Of a DNA stretch of 6,956 bases, positions 1 through 6,575 are shown in pieces; positions within the stretch are counted from its first letter, which is position 1; the number at the start of each line of letters is the position of its first letter. The translations under genes and the position numbers were made by a program. The stretch lies in contig PLXD01000249.1 in NCBI GenBank assembly GCA_003151295.1, forward strand, positions 1 to 6,956. The letters are read 5' to 3'. The notes under the pieces were generated by a model that saw only the letters and a program-made list of their open reading frames with translations, searched no databases and had not been told where the DNA came from. Origin of the DNA: Chitinophagaceae bacterium. GTDB taxonomy: Bacteria > Bacteroidota > Bacteroidia > Chitinophagales > Chitinophagaceae.

Positions 1-200
1 CCCGCCAGGGCGTGCCAGCACATACCCTTTCCACTTCCAAGATGGATTCCGAAAAGTACTATCACACCCAGGGCGACGAGATCGGCACCCTCGACATGAA
101 AAATATGGCTGAGATCATCAAGGCCATTGCGATCAGCTCCGCCAGCATCATCGCCGGCAAGGACACTCCCACCCGCGTCGATACCAGCCGGTTGAGATAG
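1..200 (+). CDS. M28-family zinc peptidase, C-terminal fragment (5' end outside window)
   Basis: This is the last 65 codons of a gene that enters from the left edge; the reading phase begins at base 3 and the stop is TAG at 198-200. The fragment reads RQGVPAHTLST, then YYHTQGDEIGTLD, then a helical stretch. This matches the C-terminal end of M28 (aminopeptidase Y/glutaminyl-cyclase-like) peptidases, where a G-[IV]-P-A segment is followed by a YHTxxDE motif. The His of that motif (bases 63-65) is the expected last zinc ligand of the co-catalytic site. Such proteins are usually exported aminopeptidases in Bacteroidota, but the signal peptide and the other zinc ligands lie off-window, so location and substrate cannot be judged. 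The gene is convergent with the TIM-barrel gene, with 27 bases between the two stops. The GTG at base 12 is an internal Val codon, not a start. Family call fairly secure; exact activity unknown. Confidence 0.72.
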   Translation, partial: RQGVPAHTLSTSKMDSEKYYHTQGDEIGTLDMKNMAEIIKAIAISSASIIAGKDTPTRVDTSRLR

Positions 201-227
201 CGTTGATCGATCCGGGATTACCGGCAT

Positions 228-1184
228 TTAATTTTCATAGCTCCTGAGAGCAGCGGTATCACCCAGCTCGAGAAGTACTTTTTTCAACCCTTCTATATTC
301 AGTTGAAGACCCGTCTCGGCATCCGGGGCAAAGTCTTCGTTAATAATCCCTATCGGGCCCCTGTAAGGACTGTTTTTCACGATGGCGATCATCTTTTCTT
401 CTATATTGCCTTGCCCCACAGGTACTACGACGGCTGGATAGCCGCCTTTCATCCCCGTTATATTCAGCGCATATAGGTGGGGTAATATTTTGGGGAAAAA
501 ATCCGGGAACCGCCCGATTTGTTCTTCGGCATGACTGAAATTGTATACCATGCCGATATTCGGTCTTTTCAAATATTCCATAATGGCTAGTTGGTTCTCA
601 GGCTCCCCAAACCAACCGCCATGATTATACAACCCGAGGGAGCAACCTGCTTTCTCCAGTTCCGAAGCCACATAGGCTATGGGCACGGCAATCGATCTGA
701 CCTTGTCTTCCTGGCCCAGGCTGTCAAAATCCCGGTCAGGAACAAACATGCACCAGAGCTGGGTCCTGACTTTATGCCGTTTTAACAGATTCAATATAAT
801 AGCCAGGTTTTTATCTTTTTCCGGGTGGAAACCGGACATGAACCAGAAGCCCTGTAATTGAATGTGATGCCTTTCCAGGGCTTCAATCTCCCTGTCGAAA
901 TAGGCGATATGCTCTTCCCGCCAGTCATAGGCCAGTTTCGTGATCCCCAGACGGTTTAACATCGCGGCCCGCTCTTCGGGCCCTCTCCTTTTGGAATCGA
1001 AAGGCACAATGCACCAGGCCACCAGGTTGGGCTTTGAAAAGACATCGGTGGCGGGCTCCGTCTTTTGCGCCTCCCCCTGCACGGTCTTTAGCAGGGCTGT
1101 CATAAAAATTGCGCCGCTGAAAATTAAGGCCGTAGACTTGGTAAACTGCCTGGTAAAGATTCCTTTTCCCCGATTTTGTATCAT
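228..1184 (-). CDS. Probably exported TIM-barrel protein, sugar-phosphate isomerase/epimerase (AP endonuclease 2-like) superfamily
   Basis: The product is 318 residues. Residues 1-37 look like a Sec signal peptide: a basic start (Arg/Lys at 5, 7, 12, 13, 16), a hydrophobic core around 18-32, and a short polar stretch ending near VQGEA. No lipobox Cys is seen. The rest reads as a xylose-isomerase-like TIM barrel: a strand at LVAWCIVPF (54-62), a MLNRLGITKLAYDWR segment (75-89), QGFWFMSG (111-118), YNHGGWFGEPE (186-196), YNFSHAEEQ (214-222), GQGNIEE (257-263) and GIINED (279-284). His188, Glu194/Glu196, His218 and Glu283 are the likely metal or substrate residues by position in the fold; this is inference. 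Related proteins are common near carbohydrate genes in Bacteroidota and Planctomycetes and mostly have no defined substrate. The chosen ATG is the first in a frame that opens after tandem stops at 1212-1217. No clear ribosome binding site is seen. It lies 8 nt behind the phosphorylase relic and may share pgm transcription. Confidence 0.68.
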   Translation of the reverse strand: MIQNRGKGIFTRQFTKSTALIFSGAIFMTALLKTVQGEAQKTEPATDVFSKPNLVAWCIVPFDSKRRGPEERAAMLNRLGITKLAYDWREEHIAYFDREIEALERHHIQLQGFWFMSGFHPEKDKNLAIILNLLKRHKVRTQLWCMFVPDRDFDSLGQEDKVRSIAVPIAYVASELEKAGCSLGLYNHGGWFGEPENQLAIMEYLKRPNIGMVYNFSHAEEQIGRFPDFFPKILPHLYALNITGMKGGYPAVVVPVGQGNIEEKMIAIVKNSPYRGPIGIINEDFAPDAETGLQLNIEGLKKVLLELGDTAALRSYEN

Positions 1185-1192
1185 AAGGTTCG

Positions 1193-1351
1193 CTATTTTT
1201 TTCTTATCGTTCTATTATCGCTGCCAGAGGATTTTTGGATTTTCCAGGACAAGCGCAGGTCGAAAGCCAGTGCTTCCAGGGAATCGAACTCTTCTATTTG
1301 CATCGATCGGGTACTGCAGATCGTGTTGCCGTATTGTGTAAGATCACTCAT
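1193..1351 (-). pseudogene. glgP: Relic of the 5' end of an alpha-glucan (glycogen) phosphorylase gene
   Basis: A 52-codon reading frame starts at an ATG whose A is the last base of the pgm stop (TAATG overlap) and ends at TAG 1193-1195. Residues 22-36, FDSLEALAFDLRLSW, resemble the start of the bacterial alpha-glucan phosphorylase domain (TIGR02094-type), which I recall as a run like L-x-E-L-A-x-[DN]-L-R-x-S-W-N followed by LW and LDPELW. After Trp36 the frame turns low-complexity (KIQKSSGSDNRTIRKK). Skipping two A's after that Trp codon gives NPKILWQR (1241-1218), which looks like the next part of the same domain, and then tandem stops TAA TAG (1217-1212). That pattern fits a frameshift in an A run plus loss of nearly all of a gene usually about 850 codons long. 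Position supports the reading: phosphorylase makes glucose-1-phosphate, the substrate of the Pgm encoded just upstream. The match is short and from memory; a translated small protein remains possible. Confidence 0.55.
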
Positions 1352-3024
1352 TATTTATAAGTTGTCGTTTTTCCAATGGCTTTATCGACAATGGTCTGCG
1401 CCTCGCAGAAAATTCGTTGTAAATGATCTTTTCCCAGGAAACTTTCCCCATAGATCTTATAAATATCTTCCGTCCCGGAAGGGCGTGCCGCAAACCACCC
1501 GTTGTCCGTGATAACTTTCAGGCCACCGATCGATGCGTTATTGCCGGGAGCTTTGGTCAGCATGCCGCGGATCGTCTCTCCAGCCAGTTTTTTTTGTTGA
1601 ACTTTATCCGGGCTGAGCTGGGTCAGTAGCTTTTTTTGCTGGGGCGTAGCTGTCGTGTCGATTCGATCGTAAACAGGATCCCCGAATTGCCGGGTGAGGT
1701 CCCGGTAGATCTCTCCGGGATCGCGTCCCATCCTTACCGTGATCTCAGCGGCGAGTAGGGATGGGATGAATCCATCTTTATCTGTTGTCCAGACCGATCC
1801 GTCGCGGCGTAGAAAAGCGGCGCCTGCGCTTTCCTCTCCGACAAAACCGAGCGACCCATCCAGCAGGCCGTCGACGAACCATTTGAAACCCACCGGAACT
1901 TCCTGCAACTTTCTCCCCAGATGGGCGGTCACCCGGTCGATTAGTTGACTGCTGACCACGGTCTTTCCGACAGCCGCATCGTTTCGCCATCCCGGCCTAT
2001 GCGCGAACAGGTAGTTGATAGCCACGCAGAGGTAGTGATTCGGAGCAAGCAGGCCCGCTCCGGGAGTGACAATCCCATGTCGGTCGTGATCCGTATCACA
2101 GGCCATTGCAATGTCGAACTGATCTTTGCGGTCGATCAGGCTCTTCATGGCATAAGGAGAAGAAGGATCCATCCGGATCTTACCATCGTGGTCAACGGTC
2201 ATGAACCGGAAGGTGGGATCAACATCTTTATTGATTACCGTTAGGTTTAATTTATAGCGGTCTGCGATCGGCTGCCAGTAATGTACGCCGGCGCCTCCCA
2301 GCGGGTCCACACCGATCCGGATATTTCCTCCCCGGATAAGGTCCATATCCAGGACATTACCCAGGTCGCCGATATAAGCCTGCAGGTAGTCATGCCGATG
2401 CGTGGTGGAGGCCTTGATGGCCCTTTCGAAGGGGACCCTTTTTATACCCCGCAAAGAGGTGCCCCCGGGAAAGCCTTCTAAAAAGCCGTTGGCAGTCGCC
2501 TCGATCCATTGGGTGATGACAGGTTCCGCCGGTCCCCCCTTGGTCGGGTTGTATTTGAATCCGCCGTCGGTGGGCGGATTATGGGAAGGGGTGATGATGA
2601 TTCCGTCGGCAAGTCCTGTTTTGCGGCCCCGGTTGTATTGAAGGATCGCATGAGAAATGGCCGGGGTGGGCGTGTACTCACCATTCCCGGCAATCATCAC
2701 TTCCACACCGTTGGCTACCAGCACTTCAAGCGCCGTTGCATGGGCCGGTGTGGATAACGCATGGGTATCCATGCCCAGGAACAGGGGGCCTTCTATCTTT
2801 TGCTGTTTCCGGTAAAGGCAAATGGCCTGGGTGATGGCAAGAATATGTGATTCGTTGAAAGAGCATTGAAGGGAGGAGCCCCGATGTCCCGAGGTTCCGA
2901 AAGCGATCCGCTGCTCCGGAATCGATGCATCGGGGACGCCTGTATAATAGGCGGTAACAACGGAAGGTATATTGATCAGCATCGACGGTTCCGGCAATTT
3001 CCCGGCAAAAGGACTTAGCTCCAT
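1351..3024 (-). CDS. pgm: Phosphoglucomutase, alpha-D-glucose phosphate-specific
   Basis: The enzyme interconverts glucose-1-phosphate and glucose-6-phosphate in the cytosol, linking glycogen and sugar-nucleotide metabolism to glycolysis. The 557 residues are close to the E. coli Pgm size (about 546), and the whole alpha-D-phosphohexomutase layout is visible. GTSGHRG is at 43-49. The phosphoserine loop TPSHNPP is at 145-151 with Ser147 as the phosphorylated residue. The Mg2+ loop DTDHDR is at 310-315 (Asp310, 312, 314). The sugar-recognition loop GEESAG is at 396-401. The C-terminal phosphate-binding loop RPSGTED is at 514-520. The N-terminal part (AGKLPEPSMLINIPSV) aligns with the E. coli-type subfamily, which supports this ATG. 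No Shine-Dalgarno is evident; the bases before the ATG are A+T-rich. All catalytic parts are present, so it should be active. Its stop overlaps the ATG of the phosphorylase relic, a spacing typical of translationally coupled genes, so Pgm and phosphorylase were probably once one operon. Confidence 0.95.
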   Translation of the reverse strand: MELSPFAGKLPEPSMLINIPSVVTAYYTGVPDASIPEQRIAFGTSGHRGSSLQCSFNESHILAITQAICLYRKQQKIEGPLFLGMDTHALSTPAHATALEVLVANGVEVMIAGNGEYTPTPAISHAILQYNRGRKTGLADGIIITPSHNPPTDGGFKYNPTKGGPAEPVITQWIEATANGFLEGFPGGTSLRGIKRVPFERAIKASTTHRHDYLQAYIGDLGNVLDMDLIRGGNIRIGVDPLGGAGVHYWQPIADRYKLNLTVINKDVDPTFRFMTVDHDGKIRMDPSSPYAMKSLIDRKDQFDIAMACDTDHDRHGIVTPGAGLLAPNHYLCVAINYLFAHRPGWRNDAAVGKTVVSSQLIDRVTAHLGRKLQEVPVGFKWFVDGLLDGSLGFVGEESAGAAFLRRDGSVWTTDKDGFIPSLLAAEITVRMGRDPGEIYRDLTRQFGDPVYDRIDTTATPQQKKLLTQLSPDKVQQKKLAGETIRGMLTKAPGNNASIGGLKVITDNGWFAARPSGTEDIYKIYGESFLGKDHLQRIFCEAQTIVDKAIGKTTTYK

Positions 3025-3337
3025 GAGAGAATATTTATAGTGTTCAAAATTTCATTCATCGCGTTCAAGATTACCGGCATGGCAATTCCATTATTTGTAG
3101 TTCATCTTATTTGGGTAACCGGAATGGTAAATATGCGGGAATCCGTTGTAAGAATTATCACTTAACCGGCATTGAGATCGTGTAGGTTGGCGTTATTTCG
3201 GAGAGTAGGGAAGATCGGAAAGTAATTTACATCATTCGTGTGTTAATGCCATTTCTTTTGTATAGAATTTCCCCCGCGGACGTCAATGTTAATTTTCAGA
3301 TAATACGGTAGTGCAAATCATGATTAAACGAACTTCA
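3025..3337. other. Intergenic region between argH and pgm (argH 3' end, pgm upstream region)
   Basis: This 313-bp, A+T-richer stretch holds no credible gene on either strand. On the minus strand it must contain the end of the arginine transcript and probably the pgm promoter. I found no Bacteroidota-type promoter (TTG spaced from TAnnTTTG) with acceptable fit and spacing, and no GC-rich hairpin followed by a T run after argH. A TATAAAT lies about 10 bases upstream of the pgm ATG, too close to be a usual -10 element for a leadered transcript. Two TTGAAC copies (minus strand) lie 21 bp apart at 3042-3047 and 3063-3068, and a palindrome AATCATGATT lies at 3317-3326. None of these can be assigned a function from the sequence alone. 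Confidence 0.6.
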
Positions 3338-4651
3338 TTACATAAACTTCCCCAGGACCTTTCCCATCGCTTCCGCAATCTGGTCGTTATACAAATTGCC
3401 GAGGCTTCCCTCATGCGTATGATGCAGGCCTTTTGAATAATCATACCGGAAATCCCCCTTATCGATCAGGTTGCCGACCTGCTTATAGGCTTCCCGGAAT
3501 GGCACTCCCTGGTTGACCAGTTCATTCACCGCTTCCACGCTGAACAGGTGTCTGTATTTTTCATCCCGGAGGATATCCGCCTTTACGGTCATATGGGAAA
3601 GCATCAGCCGGGTCATTTGCAGGCAGGCCTTTAGCTCTTCGATGGCCGGGAAAAGGATCTCCTTTGTCAATTGCAGGTCGCGGTGATAGCCCGAGGGCAG
3701 GTTGTTGATGAGAAGGGTGAGCTCATTGGGGGTGGCCTGGATGCGATTGCATTTGGCACGGATGAGCTCGAATACATCGGGGTTCTTTTTATGCGGCATG
3801 ATGCTGCTGCCGGTCGTCAGTTCGGATGGGAAAGAAATGAACCCGAAATTCTGGTTGATATACAAGCAACAATCCATCGCTAATTTACTCAGGGTCCCTG
3901 CGATCGTGGCGAGACCGGTGGAAACGATCTTCTCTGTCTTTCCCCGGCTCATCTGCGCATAGGCGGAATTGTAGTTCATGGATCCGAAATGCAGGAGCTC
4001 CGTGGTCAGGGTCCGGTTCAGGGGGAAGGAAGAACCATAGCCTGCGCCACTGCCCAGGGGATTCTTATTGGTTACCTGCCAGGAAGCCGCCAGCACCTCC
4101 AGGTCATCGACCAGGCTTTCGGCATATGCACCCAACCAGAGCCCGAAAGAAGAGGGCATGGCAATCTGAAGGTGCGTGTATCCGGGTAATAACTGCTCTT
4201 TATATTGTTCGCTAAGGCTGATCAACAGGTCGAATAATTGCTTCACCTCTTCCTTCGTCTTTTGTATCTCGGCCCGCAGGTATAATTTAATATCGACCGC
4301 GACCTGGTCATTGCGGCTCCGTCCGCTATGGATCTTCTTACCGGCTTCGCCAATCCTTTGCGTCAATAGCCACTCTACCTGTGAATGGACATCTTCTATA
4401 TCTTTCTCAATGGCGAAATGACCGGCCCGGATTTCCTGCAGGATATGATGCAGTTCTCCATGGATCACCACCCTATCTTCAGGACTCAGCAATCCCACTT
4501 TTTCCAGCATTTCCGTATGTGCGAGGGAACCGAGCACATCGTATTCGGCGAGCAACACATCGAATTCCTTATCGCGCCCGACAGTGAAGGCTTCCACCCG
4601 TTGTGAGGGGCTCGTGTTTTCTTTACTCCAAAGTTTATTGTTTGCACTCAT
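3338..4651 (-). CDS. argH: Argininosuccinate lyase
   Basis: This enzyme catalyses the last step of arginine synthesis, splitting argininosuccinate into arginine and fumarate in the cytosol; the family works as a homotetramer. The 437 residues are a little shorter than the usual roughly 460. Signatures of the fumarase/aspartase superfamily are complete: HSGRSRNDQV (108-117), GYTHLQIAMP (157-166) with the Thr159-His160 acid/base pair, and the mobile signature loop GSSIMPHKKNP (281-291) with the catalytic Ser282 or Ser283 and Lys288. The start KLWSKENTSPSQRVEAFTVG is the standard family N-terminus, so the ATG at 4651 is well supported; GAAGA a few bases upstream is a weak ribosome binding site. 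It is the last gene of the arginine group, 46 nt behind the M20 deacylase. That spacer is open in the argH frame back past the argE stop, but holds no earlier ATG. Confidence 0.95.
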   Translation of the reverse strand: MSANNKLWSKENTSPSQRVEAFTVGRDKEFDVLLAEYDVLGSLAHTEMLEKVGLLSPEDRVVIHGELHHILQEIRAGHFAIEKDIEDVHSQVEWLLTQRIGEAGKKIHSGRSRNDQVAVDIKLYLRAEIQKTKEEVKQLFDLLISLSEQYKEQLLPGYTHLQIAMPSSFGLWLGAYAESLVDDLEVLAASWQVTNKNPLGSGAGYGSSFPLNRTLTTELLHFGSMNYNSAYAQMSRGKTEKIVSTGLATIAGTLSKLAMDCCLYINQNFGFISFPSELTTGSSIMPHKKNPDVFELIRAKCNRIQATPNELTLLINNLPSGYHRDLQLTKEILFPAIEELKACLQMTRLMLSHMTVKADILRDEKYRHLFSVEAVNELVNQGVPFREAYKQVGNLIDKGDFRYDYSKGLHHTHEGSLGNLYNDQIAEAMGKVLGKFM

Positions 4652-4697
4652 ATTCTTCAGTTTAGCGATGTGTAGGAAACCTTCGCCATTGGCAGTC

Positions 4698-5789
4698 CTA
4701 TTGATTTTTTTTAAAAAGTGGCTCCAATAAATTTACATACCCCGTGATCCCTTCTCCGAGTTCATGAAGATAGAGATATTCGTCGGCAGTATGGCTCCTG
4801 GCAGAGTCCCCGGGCCCTGTTTTGAGGGTGGGGAAGGGCATCAGGGCCTTATCGGAAGTGGTGGGAGAACCATAACAGATCCTGCCCAGCCGGAGGCCGG
4901 ACTGAACAACGGGATGCTCGCGGGAGATGGAGGAGGAACGCATGCGCAGACTCCTGGGCTCGATAGTAATACCGGCCGGCATATGCTCCCGAATGAGCTG
5001 CAGGATCTCTTCAAAAGTATATAGCTCATTGACTCGGGTATCCACCACAAAACTGCATTGGGAGGGAACCACATTATGCGCCTTATTATCTGTCTGGATG
5101 ACCGTCACGCTCATTTTTACCGGCCCCAGCAGGTCGGATACCTTCGGAAAACTGTACTCGCGGAACCACCCGATAGCCTCCATCGCCTTATAGATGGCAT
5201 TATCCCCCTCTTCACGGGCGGCATGCCCGGCTTTGCCTTGCGCAAGGCCGTCTAACACCAGCAGTCCTTTTTCTGCAACAGCGAGTTGCATCTGCGTCGG
5301 CTCGCCAACGATGCCCCAATCGATCGGACCTATAAGCGGGAGGAGCTTTTCGATGCCCTGATACCCCGAGATCTCTTCTTCGGCACTTGCCGCCAGCACG
5401 AGATTAAAGGGCAGGTCCGGTCGGTCGTAAAAATAAAGGAAAGTAGCGATCAGGGATACCAGGGATCCACCCGCATCATTGCTTCCCAACCCGTATAACC
5501 TGCCGTCTTTTTCAAGCGGCTGGAATGGATCCAACGTATAGGCCTTATTGGGTTTTACGGTATCATGATGCGAATTCAACAGGATGGTCGGCCGGCCCGT
5601 GACATAATATTTGCTTTTTGCCCATATATTATTCATTACTCTTTCAGCCCGGATACCTTTCGACCGGAGATATTCTTCAATGAGAGTGGCCGTTTTATCC
5701 TCTTCCCTGCTGAAAGACGGAGTGGCGATAAGCTGTTTCAGCAGGCCCAGGGCTTCCGCCTGCAGCGTATATAGTAGTTCCTTACTCAT
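4698..5789 (-). CDS. argE: M20-family N-acyl-citrulline/ornithine deacylase (ArgE type)
   Basis: A cytosolic zinc amidohydrolase that removes the N-acyl group from the arginine intermediate. The 363-residue sequence shows the di-zinc M20 site: SHHDTVKP (73-80) with ligand His74 and Asp76; Asp105 in GSNDAGGS as the bridging ligand; AEEEIS (136-141) with general base Glu138 and ligand Glu139; GEPT (162-165) with ligand Glu163; and His333 in the ARSHTADEYL segment. The dimerisation (lid) domain lies between, about 175-285, including AHNVVP (237-242). By sequence alone it could be ArgE, DapE or LysK-like. The position between argB and argH, with an N-acyl-ornithine transcarbamylase in the same operon, argues for deacylation of N-acetyl- (or N-succinyl-) citrulline. 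The ATG overlaps the 3' end of argB by 8 nt, which favours this start. The last sense codons carry a T5A8 run (4705-4717) just before the TAG stop. Confidence 0.85.
   Translation of the reverse strand: MSKELLYTLQAEALGLLKQLIATPSFSREEDKTATLIEEYLRSKGIRAERVMNNIWAKSKYYVTGRPTILLNSHHDTVKPNKAYTLDPFQPLEKDGRLYGLGSNDAGGSLVSLIATFLYFYDRPDLPFNLVLAASAEEEISGYQGIEKLLPLIGPIDWGIVGEPTQMQLAVAEKGLLVLDGLAQGKAGHAAREEGDNAIYKAMEAIGWFREYSFPKVSDLLGPVKMSVTVIQTDNKAHNVVPSQCSFVVDTRVNELYTFEEILQLIREHMPAGITIEPRSLRMRSSSISREHPVVQSGLRLGRICYGSPTTSDKALMPFPTLKTGPGDSARSHTADEYLYLHELGEGITGYVNLLEPLFKKNQ
4705..4717 (-). other. T5A8 tract at the 3' end of argE, candidate slippage site
   Basis: Read on the minus strand, the argE end is CTT TTT AAA AAA AAT CAA TAG. 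The run of eight A's ends eight bases before the start of the TAG. Loss of one A from the message would move the reader into the +1 frame, which has no stop across the 46-nt spacer (reading INRTANGEGFLHIAKLKN) and runs straight into the argH ATG. The tract and the open frame are seen directly; any real slippage is a guess. Confidence 0.4.
5782..5789 (-). other. argB/argE 8-nt stop-start overlap (ATGAGTAA)
   Basis: On the minus strand ATGAGTAA contains the argE start ATG (5789-5787) and the argB stop TAA (5784-5782) in different frames. This is a classic arrangement for translational coupling, and it fixes the two genes as cotranscribed. Confidence 0.85.
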
Positions 5790-6567
5790 GCACGATCGTT
5801 GTACCTGATTGTCCTTCGATTAATTGCCGTAAATGTTCCGCCTTTCCGATGATCACTTTCCCGACCCCGCTCTGCAGGGCGGCGAATGCATTATCCAGCT
5901 TGGGGATCATGCCTGCGAAGATCACCTGCTTTTCTTTTAATTCCTGGTAATAGACCGGATCGATCCGCCCTATCACGGAGCTGTCATCTTCCGCATCCAT
6001 CAGGACCCCGCTCTTCTCAAAAGAATAGACCAGGCTGGTCTCAAATTTCTTACTCAACCCCTTGGCGATCTCCTGGGCGATGGTATCCGCATTGGTATTG
6101 AGTAACTGGCCTTTACGGTCATGGGTGATCGGTGCGAAGACCAGGGTCAGGCCCTGGTCCAGGAGACTGCCCAGCAATTCCGTATCAATGGTGTCCACCT
6201 CTCCAACATATCCATAGTCGATCGTGGCATGCGCTCTTTTATGGGCTTGTACCGCATTGCCATCTGCTCCGGTCAGGCCCAGCGCATTACAGCCCAAAGC
6301 CTGCAGCCTGGCTACGATATTTTTGTTGATGGTACCGGCATAGACCATGGTCACGATCTGTAGGGTAGCTGGGTCCGTGATCCTTCTCCCATCGACCAGT
6401 TGTTGTTCTACTCCCATCTGCTCCGCCAGCCGGGTTGCGAGCTTGCCGCCCCCATGCACCAATATTTTTTTTCCTTCGATCGAGGCGAACTCCTTCAGGA
6501 AGCTATCCAGTTTGGATTCCTCGTCTATGATATTTCCGCCGATCTTAATGACTAACAAAGATTCCAT
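5782..6567 (-). CDS. argB: Acetylglutamate kinase
   Basis: This enzyme phosphorylates N-acetyl-L-glutamate with ATP, the second step of arginine synthesis, in the cytosol. The 261 residues are nearly the E. coli length (258), and the amino-acid-kinase parts are in order: VIKIGGN (6-12) with Lys8 and the glycine loop; VHGGGK (37-42); the substrate-binding GRRITDP (60-66) with Arg62; NTNADT (157-162) with Asn159 and Asp161; and GMIPK (219-223) with Lys223. The stretch VYSFEKSGVL (180-189) replaces the more usual LSDV-SG-IL and is, as I recall, normal in Bacteroidota. The protein begins directly at the first beta strand, so it lacks the extra N-terminal helix that joins dimers into arginine-inhibited hexamers. 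It is thus probably a dimer not strongly inhibited by arginine (inference from family knowledge). The ATG lies 8 nt after the transcarbamylase stop, with no clear ribosome binding site, and the 3' end overlaps argE. Confidence 0.93.
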   Translation of the reverse strand: MESLLVIKIGGNIIDEESKLDSFLKEFASIEGKKILVHGGGKLATRLAEQMGVEQQLVDGRRITDPATLQIVTMVYAGTINKNIVARLQALGCNALGLTGADGNAVQAHKRAHATIDYGYVGEVDTIDTELLGSLLDQGLTLVFAPITHDRKGQLLNTNADTIAQEIAKGLSKKFETSLVYSFEKSGVLMDAEDDSSVIGRIDPVYYQELKEKQVIFAGMIPKLDNAFAALQSGVGKVIIGKAEHLRQLIEGQSGTTIVHE

Positions 6568-6575
6568 AAAAGGAT

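Noticed and set aside
212..235. CCGG-GATTA-CCGG hairpin followed by a T-rich stretch between the convergent genes, as a terminator
   Set aside because: The stem is only 4 bp and the T run is interrupted; too weak to call, although the position would be suitable.
1185..1350. Insertion-sequence remnant as the cause of the phosphorylase truncation
   Set aside because: No terminal inverted repeats, target duplications or transposase pieces are visible at the junction.
940..1511. Plus-strand frames of 133 and 111 codons across the TIM-barrel start, the relic and the pgm end
   Set aside because: They lie antisense to better-supported minus-strand genes, have Arg/Ser/Pro-rich or unstructured composition, and match no family I recognise.
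1739..2757. Several 66-99 codon frames antisense to, or in other frames of, pgm
   Set aside because: They sit fully inside a complete, motif-verified pgm gene and look like shadows of its codon usage.
211..3172. ACCGGCAT found near 220, 3073 and 3165 as a dispersed repeat family
   Set aside because: Only eight bases are shared, with no common flanks; expected by chance at this length and composition.
3025..3337. Bacteroidota-type promoter (TAnnTTTG) for pgm
   Set aside because: The nearest fit, AAATTTTG on the minus strand, has a mismatch, and its upstream TTG is only about 13 bases away instead of about 20.
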